The position numbers were made by a program, and so were the translations under genes. A model generated the notes under the pieces. It was not told the DNA's origin. It did not search any database and saw nothing but the letters and a program-made list of their open reading frames with translations. DNA of 64,000 nucleotides from Sva-07 sp963728355 (GTDB taxonomy: Bacteria > Actinomycetota > Acidimicrobiia > Acidimicrobiales > Ilumatobacteraceae), in the NCBI GenBank assembly GCA_963728355.1, contig CAVSJQ010000002.1, positions 62,001 through 126,000 of the forward strand. The letters run 5' to 3'. This document shows, piece by piece, positions 1 through 8,634 of this stretch (position 1 is its first letter; each line of letters opens with the position of its first letter).

Positions 1-48
1 TGTGGGAAGCCGGTGACACGCCGTGGACCAGGAACTGGGAGTGACGAC

Positions 49-1080
49 ATGGGGATGAAGGTCGCGCTCACCGGAGCGGAGGGCTACATCGGCAGCCGGA
101 TGGGCCACGTGTTGCTCGAGGCCGGCCACGAGGTGACCGGGTTCGATTCCGGATTGCACGCCGTCGCCCGGCTCTACCATTCCCGAGACCGGCGACCGTC
201 GCTGGTCGACATCGACGTTCGCGATCTGACCGCAGAGCATCTCCGGGGTTTCGACGCCGTCGTGCACCTCGCCGAGATCTCCAACGATCCGGTCGGCGAA
301 CTCGACCCCGACCTGACCGATCGAGTCAACCATCGCGGCACCGTTGCGCTCGCCGAGGCGGCACGCGACGCCGGTGTGCGTCGTTTCGTCCACATGTCGA
401 GTTGCAGCGTGTACGGCGCGAGCGGCGCGGACGCCAGCGACGAGACCAGTCCCACCGATCCGCTGACCGCCTACGCGCGGGCCAAGCTCGACGTCGAAGT
501 CGACGTCGGAGCGATGGCGGGCGACGACTTCTGTCCGACGTTCCTGCGCAACGCCACGGCGTTCGGTGCGTCGCCGAACCAGCGATTCGATCTCGTCGTC
601 AACGACCTGACGGCGCTCGCGTTCCTGACCTCGAAGATCTCGATGACCAGCGACGGCACGCCGTGGCGCCCATTCGTCCACATCCTCGACATCGCCAAGG
701 CGACGCGCTGCGTCCTCGGCGCCGACGAGGACATCGTGCACGGCGAGGTGTTCAACGTGGGTTCCGACGAGCAGAACCTCCAGGTGCGACAGGTCGCAGA
801 GCTCGTTGCCGAACAGGTACCGGGCTGCGCCCTCGAGTTCGGCCCTCCTGGCGCGGATGCCCGCGACTATCGGGCCGATTTCACCAAGATCCACAGCAAA
901 CTTCCCGGATTCTCGTGTGACTGGAACGTCACGGCGGGTATCGCCGAACTGCTCGACGTGCTCCGCCGTGTCCGGCTCGACGAGGCGACCAAGACGAGCC
1001 GAGCCCATGTTCGTCTCGCCCAGATCCGGCATCTCCGCGACACCGGCCAGGTGGACGAGATGCTGCGCTGGACCTGGTGA
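49..1080 (+). CDS. NAD-dependent epimerase/dehydratase (SDR, nucleotide-sugar type)
   Basis: Extended short-chain dehydrogenase of about 343 residues. The N-terminal Rossmann glycine motif is visible (ALTGAEGYIGSRMG), and SSCSVYGASG followed by AYARAKLDVE supplies the Ser and the Tyr-x-x-x-Lys catalytic set. Such enzymes epimerise or dehydrate the sugar of a nucleotide-sugar. The exact substrate cannot be read from sequence. I chose ATG 49, preceded by GGGAG, over an upstream GTG at 13; ATG 55 is also possible. It heads a run with an RmlC-like epimerase 28 bp downstream and a dehydrogenase overlapping that, so a role in making an activated deoxysugar for surface polysaccharide is likely. The operon probably begins upstream of the window. 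Confidence 0.85.
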   Translation: MGMKVALTGAEGYIGSRMGHVLLEAGHEVTGFDSGLHAVARLYHSRDRRPSLVDIDVRDLTAEHLRGFDAVVHLAEISNDPVGELDPDLTDRVNHRGTVALAEAARDAGVRRFVHMSSCSVYGASGADASDETSPTDPLTAYARAKLDVEVDVGAMAGDDFCPTFLRNATAFGASPNQRFDLVVNDLTALAFLTSKISMTSDGTPWRPFVHILDIAKATRCVLGADEDIVHGEVFNVGSDEQNLQVRQVAELVAEQVPGCALEFGPPGADARDYRADFTKIHSKLPGFSCDWNVTAGIAELLDVLRRVRLDEATKTSRAHVRLAQIRHLRDTGQVDEMLRWTW

Positions 1081-1108
1081 CACACACCTCCCCTCCGAGA
1101 AGGAACCC

Positions 1109-1684
1109 ATGAACATCACCCCTACCCCGATCCCCGGCCCCTCGTTCGTCGACATGGTCGAGCTCAGCGACGAGCGCGGCTTCTTCGCCCGGTCGTTCTG
1201 CCGTGACGAGTTCGTCGACGCCGGGCTCGAGCCCGCCGTCGCACAGTGCAACGTCTCCTTCAACCACGTCGCCGGCACGCTGCGCGGCATGCACTTCCAG
1301 ACGGCGGAAGCGCCGGAGGCCAAGCTCGTGCGCTGCACCCGGGGAGCGATCCTCGACGTGATCGTCGACATGCGGCCCGGCTCACCCACCCTCGGCCAGC
1401 ACGTCGCAGTGGAACTCACCGCCGACAACCACCGGGCCCTGTACGTGCCCCCGTTGTTCGCCCACGCCTACCAGACGCTGCAGGACGCGACCGAGGTGCA
1501 CTACCAGGTCAGCCAGCCCTACACCCCCAACACCGAACGCGGGTTGCGCTTCGATGATCCCGTTCTCGGCATCGAGTGGCCGATGACCCCGACCGTGATG
1601 AGCGACAAGGACCGCAACTGGCCGTTGCTCGGGTCGGTCGAGGCGCTCGTCGAGCTCGCTCAGGCCAGCGGAGGTGCGTCGTGA
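1109..1684 (+). CDS. dTDP-4-dehydrorhamnose 3,5-epimerase family protein (RmlC-like cupin)
   Basis: A 191-residue cupin-fold protein of the RmlC family. Visible family landmarks are ERGFFARSFC near the N-terminus, the segment GTLRGMHFQ that carries the catalytic histidine in RmlC, a conserved KLVRCTRGAILDVIVDMR strand, and the YVPPLFAHAYQTL block. RmlC enzymes epimerise C3 and C5 of 4-keto-6-deoxy nucleotide sugars. ATG 1109 sits a few bases after GAGAAGGA, a good ribosome site. The stop overlaps the GTG of the next gene (GTGA), which suggests translational coupling. The nucleotide carried by the substrate (dTDP, CDP or other) is not determined. Confidence 0.88.
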   Translation: MNITPTPIPGPSFVDMVELSDERGFFARSFCRDEFVDAGLEPAVAQCNVSFNHVAGTLRGMHFQTAEAPEAKLVRCTRGAILDVIVDMRPGSPTLGQHVAVELTADNHRALYVPPLFAHAYQTLQDATEVHYQVSQPYTPNTERGLRFDDPVLGIEWPMTPTVMSDKDRNWPLLGSVEALVELAQASGGAS

Positions 1685-2964
1685 TCATCGTCGACGAACG
1701 GCTGCAGCAGCTCGAGGCCGCCGGCACACCGATCCGGGTGGCGTTGATCGGCGCCGGATTCATGGGCCGAGGTCTGACGAACCAGATCGTCAACTCGGTT
1801 CCCGGCATGACGCTGTCGGCGATCGTGAACCGCACCGTCGACAAGGGGGTCGACGTCTATGCCGACGCCGGCGTCTCCGACACGATCGTCGCCGACGGCA
1901 ACGACGTGAACACCGCACTGGAGAGCGGGCGGCCCGTCGTCACCGACGACTTCGCAGCGGTGTGTGCATCGGACCACATCGACGTCGTCGTCGACGCGAC
2001 CGGCGCCGTCGAGTACGGGTGCCGGGTCAGCGAGGCGGCGATCGCCGGCGGCAAGCACGTCGTGCTGATGAACGCCGAGGTCGACGGGACGGTCGGCTGG
2101 GCCCTGTACCAGCAGGCCACATCAGCGGGCGTCGTGTACACGGGGTGCGACGGCGACCAACCGGGCGTGCAGATGAACCTTCTGCGTTTCGTCAAGGGCA
2201 TCGGTCTGCGTCCTCTGGTCGCCGGCAACGTCAAGGGGCTGCACGATCCCTATCGGAACCCGACCACGCAGAAGGGCTTCGCAGAGCAGTGGGGGCAGGA
2301 CCCCGCGATGGTGACCAGCTTCGCCGACGGCACCAAGATCTCGTTCGAGCAGGCCATCGTGGCCAACGCCACCGGCATGACCGTCGAACGTCGTGGCATG
2401 CGCGGCGCCGACCACCGGGGCCACGTCGACGAACTCGTCGACCTGTACGACATCGACGAACTGGAACAGCTCGGCGGTGTCGTCGACTACGTCGTCGGTT
2501 CGCAGCCCGGACCGGGGGTGTACGTGATCGCCACCCACGACGACCCGAAGCAGCGCCACTACCTGAACCTGTACAAGCTCGGCGAGGGTCCCCTCTACTC
2601 GTTCTACACGCCCTACCACCTCTGTCACTTCGAGGTCCCGAACACCGTGGCGCGCGCCGCACTGTTCGGCGACGCCGCCCTGCGCCCACTCGGACCACCC
2701 ACCGTCGAGGTCGTCACCACCGCCAAGGTCGACCTGTGTGCGGGCACCGACATCGACGGCCTCGGCGGCTACATGACCTACGGCCTCGCCGAACGCGCCG
2801 ACGTGACCGCCGCCGACGACCTGCTCCCCATGGGCGTCGCCGAAGGCTGTCGCCTCGTGCGTGACGTCGCCAAGGACCAGGTGCTGACCTACGCCGACGT
2901 GGAGATCCCCGAGGGCCGTGCGGTCGACCGGCTCCGCGCGGTGCAGCGGCAGAGCAGGAGCTGA
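1681..2964 (+). CDS. Predicted homoserine dehydrogenase-like oxidoreductase with SAF domain
   Basis: A 427-residue protein with an N-terminal NAD(P)-binding Rossmann fold (VALIGAGFMGRGL) and a C-terminal region ending LTYADVEIPEGRAVDRLR, typical of an SAF domain. This combination matches the COG4091 group annotated as predicted homoserine dehydrogenase. Members occur in sugar-biosynthesis loci, where their reaction is not firmly established. The GTG start at 1681 overlaps the previous stop by four bases, so the three genes from 49 to 2964 look like one transcript. A short G+C hairpin follows it. I infer a role in making an unusual sugar or a branched modification for the surface polysaccharide. 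Confidence 0.75.
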   Translation: MIIVDERLQQLEAAGTPIRVALIGAGFMGRGLTNQIVNSVPGMTLSAIVNRTVDKGVDVYADAGVSDTIVADGNDVNTALESGRPVVTDDFAAVCASDHIDVVVDATGAVEYGCRVSEAAIAGGKHVVLMNAEVDGTVGWALYQQATSAGVVYTGCDGDQPGVQMNLLRFVKGIGLRPLVAGNVKGLHDPYRNPTTQKGFAEQWGQDPAMVTSFADGTKISFEQAIVANATGMTVERRGMRGADHRGHVDELVDLYDIDELEQLGGVVDYVVGSQPGPGVYVIATHDDPKQRHYLNLYKLGEGPLYSFYTPYHLCHFEVPNTVARAALFGDAALRPLGPPTVEVVTTAKVDLCAGTDIDGLGGYMTYGLAERADVTAADDLLPMGVAEGCRLVRDVAKDQVLTYADVEIPEGRAVDRLRAVQRQSRS

Positions 2965-2974
2965 GCATCGTGTG

Positions 2975-2998
2975 CGACGGTCAGGCGGGAGACCGTCG
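2975..2998 (+). terminator. Possible intrinsic terminator hairpin
   Basis: Eight-bp stem CGACGGTC / GACCGTCG around an 8-nt loop, 11 bp after the stop of the SAF oxidoreductase and before the next gene at 3082. There is no U tract, which is common for terminators in GC-rich actinobacteria. It could separate the sugar operon from the chain-length regulator gene. Confidence 0.45.
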
Positions 2999-3081
2999 AG
3001 CTAGGCTCCGTCCAATGGAGCGTTCGCCGTTGCACCGTGAACCTCTGACGACCCTCGTCACTTCGCCAGCGGCGGGATGCC

Positions 3082-4503
3082 ATGGACTTTCGTGACCTCC
3101 TTCGCACATTGACCCGTCACTGGGTGGTCGGACTCCTCGTGGGGTCGTTCGTCCTGCTGCTCGGAATGGCGGCGGCGTTCCTGCCGGAGAAGACCTATTC
3201 GAGCACGGCGACACTCGTGCTCGACCTGGCGGACAACACCGACGCCGATCTCTCGATCCAGCAGATCAACTTCCTCCTGCCGGCGCTCCAGGAGTCGGCG
3301 CAGAGCGACAGCCTTCGTGACGCCGCCGAGGCAGGGGTCGTCGAAGAGTTGCAGCAGCCCCGTCCCGGGATCAGCGCCGTGGTCGACAACAGTGTGATGC
3401 GGATCACGGCGACCGGCACGTCGCAGGCCGGTGTCGCCGCGTGGGCCAACGCGGTGTCGAACGAACTGATCGCCGAGCGGAGCGGGGTCGGTCCGCTGGA
3501 GTTGGTCCTCCTCGATCCAGCCGTCGAGCCGCAGACGCCGAGTGCGCCCAACCCCCGGCCGATCCTGCTCGCCAGCATGGTCGTCGCCGTCATCGCGGCC
3601 ATCTTCGCGGCGCTGGCCGCGGACCGCATCCGGCAGGCCTTCGACACGCGCCATGCCGTACGGGAACGGCTCGGTACGACCATTCTCGGTGAGATTCCCA
3701 AGTTCGCCCGATCGGAACGCAAGCTGCCGATCGTCAAGCTCTTCCGCGAAGGCTCGGGGGCCTCCAACGAGGTCGTCACCGCGTTCGAGACCATTCGGAT
3801 CAACGTCGAGTTCCGCCTCCTCGACAGCCCCGACGCCGCAATCAGCGTCATCTCGCTCGACCGGCACGCCGGCAAGACCACCGTGGCGGCCGGTATGTGC
3901 TGCGCGATGGCCAAGGTCGCTCGTGACGTCGTGGCCATCGAGGCCGACCTGCGTCGTCCGACGCTCGCCGAACAGCTCGGAACGGCGCGACGCCACGGTC
4001 TCGGCGACCTGTTCGCCTCGGGCGACAACGACATCGCACTCCAACCGACGAGTTATGCGACGCTGAAGGTACTCACGGCCGGGTTGCCGGTCGGCCGGGC
4101 CGCCGACGTGATCGGGTCGACCCTGCCCCGGGTGCTGGATGACCTGGTGATGCCCGGTCGGACGATCGTCGTCGACTCCCCACCGTTGCGCGGAGCGCCG
4201 GAGAGTTCGATCGTGGTGTCGAAGGCCCACTACGTGATCCTCGTCGTCGGGCACGACCAGACCGATCTCGACACGCTGTCCGAGGCCGTGGCTCGGATCA
4301 ACGATGCCGGGGGAGCCCTGCTCGGCATCGTGATCAACCGGGTGCCGCGCCGCAGGGTCCGCAAGGACGCCTACCCGGAGTTCAGCGAACGTCGACAGAA
4401 GCGCAACGACGTGGAGATCCCCCAGCCTGAGGTCGTCCGCAAGGTCGAGGGGCTGCCCGGGCCAGGCGTCCAGACGGACGAGCTGCCCTCGACCATCAAG
4501 TAG
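3082..4503 (+). CDS. Wzz-type chain-length determinant fused to CpsD/CapB-like tyrosine-kinase domain
   Basis: A 473-residue membrane protein. Residues about 15-35 and 170-195 are transmembrane segments flanking an extracytoplasmic Wzz-like region. A P-loop domain follows with Walker A' IEADLRRPTL (Asp about 289) and Walker B TIVVDSPPLRG. The Walker A is unusual: SLDRHAGKTT with Lys about 265, lacking the P-G-E-G glycines of typical BY-kinases. The C-terminal tail has no tyrosine cluster, so autophosphorylation there is doubtful. These proteins control polymer length or assembly of exopolysaccharide. The next gene is the initiating glycosyltransferase 190 bp downstream, which supports that role. 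Confidence 0.82.
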   Translation: MDFRDLLRTLTRHWVVGLLVGSFVLLLGMAAAFLPEKTYSSTATLVLDLADNTDADLSIQQINFLLPALQESAQSDSLRDAAEAGVVEELQQPRPGISAVVDNSVMRITATGTSQAGVAAWANAVSNELIAERSGVGPLELVLLDPAVEPQTPSAPNPRPILLASMVVAVIAAIFAALAADRIRQAFDTRHAVRERLGTTILGEIPKFARSERKLPIVKLFREGSGASNEVVTAFETIRINVEFRLLDSPDAAISVISLDRHAGKTTVAAGMCCAMAKVARDVVAIEADLRRPTLAEQLGTARRHGLGDLFASGDNDIALQPTSYATLKVLTAGLPVGRAADVIGSTLPRVLDDLVMPGRTIVVDSPPLRGAPESSIVVSKAHYVILVVGHDQTDLDTLSEAVARINDAGGALLGIVINRVPRRRVRKDAYPEFSERRQKRNDVEIPQPEVVRKVEGLPGPGVQTDELPSTIK

Positions 4504-4692
4504 CGCGAGCACGTCGCGGGACGGCCAGCGACGGCAGCCGCCCGTCCGGCTCGGCACCGGGTGGGATGTTTGAGATGGTGTGGGATCGGTGATCGTGCGT
4601 CCGGCGGCGCATCGGCCAGATGTCACTTTCGGGCTGATGGGTGGTTGTGATATCCATCGTGTAGGACATCTCGGACGGATCGGAAGGGCGCA

Positions 4693-6219
4693 GTGGACAG
4701 GCGGAACACAGCGAGACCGGTGGATGATCAGGCACCCTCTCCGTCGAGCGGCCATGCGGAGTCCTCACGTCATCTCCATGTAACGACGGCGTCACCGCTG
4801 CTCGCCGGTCGGACGCATCCGACGTTGCATCCGAGCACGGTCAAGCGCTGGCTGGTTCTCGCTGACGTGACGGCCGGCCTGGTCGGCGTCGGCGTCGCAT
4901 TCGCGGCGCAGCAACTCTGGTGGTCGGCCGACGCCGATGTGGTCAGGGTCCAGTGGCTCCTGCTGGTTGCGTCCGTGCCGTTCTGGTTTGCCGCAGCGGT
5001 GGCGAACCACCTCCACTCGGCGCGCTCCAACCTGCGCCGGCTCCACGAGTTCAAACACATCGTCGGCACCGCGGCGATGGGCGTCGGATCGATGATCGGG
5101 TTGGCGTTCCTCCTGCAACAGGCCGAGCTCGGTCGACGATGGGCCGTGCTGCTGTTCGTCGCCATCGTCGTCGCAGTGACCATCGAACGCCAGCTCGCCC
5201 GATCGGTGTTTCTCCGCTTGCGCCGAACGGGTCGACTGTCCCGACCGATCCTGGTCGTCGGCACCGACGAGAACGCGGCAGCGCTGGTTCGCACCGTCCA
5301 GCAGCGCCCCGAACTCGGCTACCACGCCGTTGGTTTCGTGGCGTCGGGGACGAACCAGGCCGAACTGCACGGCGTGCCGTTGGTCGGCGATTTGCTGCAC
5401 GTCGAAGATGCGGCGGCCGAGCACGGAGCGACCGGGGTGTTGATCTCGTTGTATTCGGTGGATGGTCCCACCGTCAACATGCTCAGTCGCCGACTCACCG
5501 AGGCGGGCCTGCACGTCGCCCTCGTGTCCAGCCTTCACGACATCGAGATCGGCCGCCTCCGGGTCCAGGAGATCGACAATCGCGCGCTGTTCTACATCGA
5601 GCCCACCATCCGCACGGGCTGGCGGTACATCGCGATGCGCATCTTCGACTACGGCGTTGCGTTGGTCGGGCTGTTGCTGACGCTGCCGATCCTGGTCGCA
5701 TCGATGGTGGCGATCCGGCTGGAGTCCAAGGGGCCGGTGGTCTTCCGGCAGGTGCGTACCGGCGTCAACGGTCAGCACTTCGAGATCTTGAAGCTCCGCA
5801 CCATGTTCGAGGGTGCCGACGCGATGAAGGCCGAGCTCATGATGCGCAACGAGAGCGACGGGCCGTTGTTCAAGATGCGCGACGACCCGAGGGTGACGCG
5901 CGTCGGGCGCGTGCTGAGGAAGTTCTCCATCGACGAGTTGCCGCAGTTCTGGAACGTGGTCAGAGGAGAGATGAGCGTCGTCGGGCCGAGGCCGGCGCTG
6001 CCATCCGAGGTCGCGCAATGGGAGGACGACGTCTACGAGCGGCTCCGCGTGCTTCCCGGCATCACCGGCATCTGGCAGGTGTCCGGACGCTCCGAGACGA
6101 GCTTCGCCGACTACAAGCGGCTCGACCACTTCTACATCGACAACTGGTCACTGGCCCACGATGTGCGGATCGTCGCACGAACGCTGGGTGTGGTCTTCAG
6201 CCGTCGCGGCGCCAGCTGA
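4693..6219 (+). CDS. Exopolysaccharide polyprenyl glycosylphosphotransferase
   Basis: A 508-residue initiating sugar transferase. The N-terminus has about four hydrophobic helices (residues roughly 50-180), then a CoA-binding-like Rossmann segment (PILVVGTDENAAALVRTVQ), then a further helix near 320 and the bacterial sugar-transferase domain. Landmarks of that domain are GPVVFRQVRTG, FEILKLRTMF, SIDELPQFWNV and GEMSVVGPRPALP. The enzyme moves a sugar-1-phosphate onto undecaprenyl phosphate at the membrane, the first step of exopolysaccharide synthesis. The GTG start at 4693 is preceded by GGAAGGG. The donor sugar is not known. Confidence 0.92.
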   Translation: MDRRNTARPVDDQAPSPSSGHAESSRHLHVTTASPLLAGRTHPTLHPSTVKRWLVLADVTAGLVGVGVAFAAQQLWWSADADVVRVQWLLLVASVPFWFAAAVANHLHSARSNLRRLHEFKHIVGTAAMGVGSMIGLAFLLQQAELGRRWAVLLFVAIVVAVTIERQLARSVFLRLRRTGRLSRPILVVGTDENAAALVRTVQQRPELGYHAVGFVASGTNQAELHGVPLVGDLLHVEDAAAEHGATGVLISLYSVDGPTVNMLSRRLTEAGLHVALVSSLHDIEIGRLRVQEIDNRALFYIEPTIRTGWRYIAMRIFDYGVALVGLLLTLPILVASMVAIRLESKGPVVFRQVRTGVNGQHFEILKLRTMFEGADAMKAELMMRNESDGPLFKMRDDPRVTRVGRVLRKFSIDELPQFWNVVRGEMSVVGPRPALPSEVAQWEDDVYERLRVLPGITGIWQVSGRSETSFADYKRLDHFYIDNWSLAHDVRIVARTLGVVFSRRGAS

Positions 6220-6243
6220 TCGACGACCGACCGGCGGCGTCGC

Positions 6244-8523
6244 TCACGAGTCGCCGGACAGGGGGACGAGCACGCTCGATGCTCCGCCCAGCGATTCGGC
6301 CGTCGCCTCGGACATCGTGCCATCGGGGTGGCGCAACTCGACGCTGGCGGTCACCGGTGTCTCCCTTGCGATCGGCGGCGACCAGAGCGTCAGCCGGTAG
6401 CCGTCGTCGGTGAGCTCGACCGAGCCGTCGAGCGTGACCTCGATCGTCGGGATGTCGCCGGGCGCCATCGTGACGAGCGTCGACGCGACGAAGAATCCGG
6501 CCTCGGTCTCGGCATCCCACGGAACCGCCTTCCCGTCGACGGTCACGTCGGTGGGGCGCACCCGGGTGTAGATCGACACCCAGGTCCGGTTGTGGCCCTG
6601 AGGCAGGTCGATCACGTTGTTCACGACGTAGTTGGGTTGCGGACGTGACGGCGGTCGGTTCTCCACCTCCACGACCACCGTCCCGGTGAGCGTCGACGTG
6701 GCCTGGTCGACGACCGCGTCGTAGTGGGCACGTGCCCTCAGGAAGTAGTCGAGCTTGTTGCCCGCCGAGTTGTTGAACGCCACCGCCACGGCGTCACCGT
6801 CAGCGGAGTCGGGCCAGCGCCCGCCGAGCCCCGTGGTCTCGAACAGCGCCTGCTCCTCACTGTCGGCTGCCCAAGCGACGACACGTCCCTGCTCGACCAT
6901 CGGCCCGAGCGCATCCATCGCCGCGCGCGGAGAGGGCAGTGTTCCCCCCAACAGCTCGTCGAGGACGTGCTCGGACACCTCCTCGAGCAGGTCGGCTCGC
7001 TCCGGGCGCTCTCTCGACCCGTACTGCCCGTTGAGCAGGAAGTCCGCTGCGTTGTCCGAGTCGAGCGTGACGCCGTCGGACGTGACGATCGGCCCGGTGA
7101 TGTCCAGCAGGCGGGCCACCGCGACGACGTCGATGGTGAAGACCCCGTCGATCGTCCGGCCGCCGCTGTGCGGGTACATCTGGGCGATGACTTCCGACGT
7201 GGCTCGTGCGTCCGGCGACATCGTGACGTTCAACCAGGTGCCCACCGGAGTGCCCGGCGGCGACGACGGTCCGGCGAAACCGAAGCGGGAGTAGCGGTTC
7301 AGCCACCCCTCCGGGCCGGAGATGACGGACCGTTCGCCCGACTCGTCGAGTGTGCGTGCCAGCACCTCGGTGCGACCGAACCGAGACATCTCGATCCGTC
7401 CGTCGTCGGCGGTGACCTCCGCATAGAACCCCATGAAGCCACCCAGACCGCGGACCTCCGACGGAGTGGTGAAGGCCAGGAAGTAGACCCTCGGTTCGTC
7501 TGCGCCCAGGAGGCCGGGCGCAGCCCGAATCACGTCGAGCGACGTGTCTCCACGTTGCAGCTGTTCGTCGACGGTCAGCTCCAGCTCGTCGAGCCGTCTG
7601 GTGACCCGGTCGACCAACCATGGGCTGCGGACATCCTCCAGGGTCGTGCGGACGTCGACCAACGCCTCCTCGAAATCGAGCATCGGCTGTTCGAGCGCAC
7701 GAACCGCATCCACGTCGATCGTTCCCGGCCCCGACGAGAGGGCATCGACGTCGAACGCGTCGAGCTCCGAGGTGATCGAGGTCATCGCTTCACCAGCGCT
7801 CCGGCTCACCTCGAGCGCGGCCGCACGGTGCTGCGCGACGACGGGGACGATCGCCGCGCTCGTCGTCACGGGGTTCTCCAACGCCGACTCGAACGACGAC
7901 AGGCGCGTGACCGCCATCTCGAGCGAACGCTCAGCTCCTGCGGTGTCGCCGGTGATGATCAGGTCGAGCGCACCGTCCACTGCCGACTCCGCGGCGCGGA
8001 GGTCGTCCATCGCACTGGAGCCTGCCCACGCCGTCGCCACGGTCCCGATCGTCGCGACCGCTGCGTACACGGCGATACCAGCGGCGACGAGCCGTCGGCT
8101 CCGCGAGCTGCGGTGACGCAGACCCCCGACGGCCAACACCACCGCCACGATGACCGCCACGATGGTCTCGGCACCGAGGAACCACTCCAGTGAGCCACGC
8201 GCGGCGATGTTCATCGCCACCAGCGCACACGACGCACTGAGGACCTGGTTGGGTCGACGACCGTCGCGCAGCCACATCGCCGCTGCGAACGTCACGACGC
8301 CGATCACGGCGAGCACGGGCGATCCGGAGAACGCGCCGGCGAGGAGCGCGGCGCCTCCGGCGATCACGGGACGACCAGCAGCCGCCAGCCAGGTGATCAG
8401 GCCGACGGAGACGGCGACGAGCACTGCGTCGACCACCGACGAACCGGTCGGCGACGCACCGGCGAATGCTGCGAGCAGGCCGGACACGACAGCGATGAGC
8501 GCTGCGGCCAGTTCATCGTTCAT
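6244..8523 (-). CDS. DUF4012 domain-containing membrane protein
   Basis: About 759 residues with four to six N-terminal hydrophobic helices (from the start through about 165), then a large extracytoplasmic region with a DUF4012-type core; typical segments are PRVYFLAFTTPSEVRGLGGF and GVFTIDVVAVARLLDITGP. DUF4012 proteins are common in actinobacterial exopolysaccharide and cell-envelope loci. Their biochemical function is unknown. It is convergent with the glycosylphosphotransferase gene, stop to stop 24 bp apart, and divergent from the VanZ-LamG gene. ATG 8523 was chosen because the hydrophobic helix follows directly; an AGGAG lies about 18 bases upstream, so the exact start is not certain. 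Confidence 0.8.
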   Translation of the reverse strand: MNDELAAALIAVVSGLLAAFAGASPTGSSVVDAVLVAVSVGLITWLAAAGRPVIAGGAALLAGAFSGSPVLAVIGVVTFAAAMWLRDGRRPNQVLSASCALVAMNIAARGSLEWFLGAETIVAVIVAVVLAVGGLRHRSSRSRRLVAAGIAVYAAVATIGTVATAWAGSSAMDDLRAAESAVDGALDLIITGDTAGAERSLEMAVTRLSSFESALENPVTTSAAIVPVVAQHRAAALEVSRSAGEAMTSITSELDAFDVDALSSGPGTIDVDAVRALEQPMLDFEEALVDVRTTLEDVRSPWLVDRVTRRLDELELTVDEQLQRGDTSLDVIRAAPGLLGADEPRVYFLAFTTPSEVRGLGGFMGFYAEVTADDGRIEMSRFGRTEVLARTLDESGERSVISGPEGWLNRYSRFGFAGPSSPPGTPVGTWLNVTMSPDARATSEVIAQMYPHSGGRTIDGVFTIDVVAVARLLDITGPIVTSDGVTLDSDNAADFLLNGQYGSRERPERADLLEEVSEHVLDELLGGTLPSPRAAMDALGPMVEQGRVVAWAADSEEQALFETTGLGGRWPDSADGDAVAVAFNNSAGNKLDYFLRARAHYDAVVDQATSTLTGTVVVEVENRPPSRPQPNYVVNNVIDLPQGHNRTWVSIYTRVRPTDVTVDGKAVPWDAETEAGFFVASTLVTMAPGDIPTIEVTLDGSVELTDDGYRLTLWSPPIARETPVTASVELRHPDGTMSEATAESLGGASSVLVPLSGDS

Positions 8524-8634
8524 CGGTGGGCGGGACACAGGACTCCTGATCGTATGAGCCCCAACGCACCTCGCCGCGTCAGGCGGCAATCATCGCCGAC
8601 GCGGAGGGTGGCGATCGATGTGCCATCGTGGGCC

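Noticed and set aside
4519..4547. Terminator after the Wzz/kinase-like gene
   Set aside because: Only a 6-bp stem with a 17-nt loop; too weak to claim.
3058..4755. Minus-strand open frame of more than 500 codons
   Set aside because: It is antisense to the Wzz/kinase-like gene and has shadow-type composition (Arg, Asp, Gly, His).
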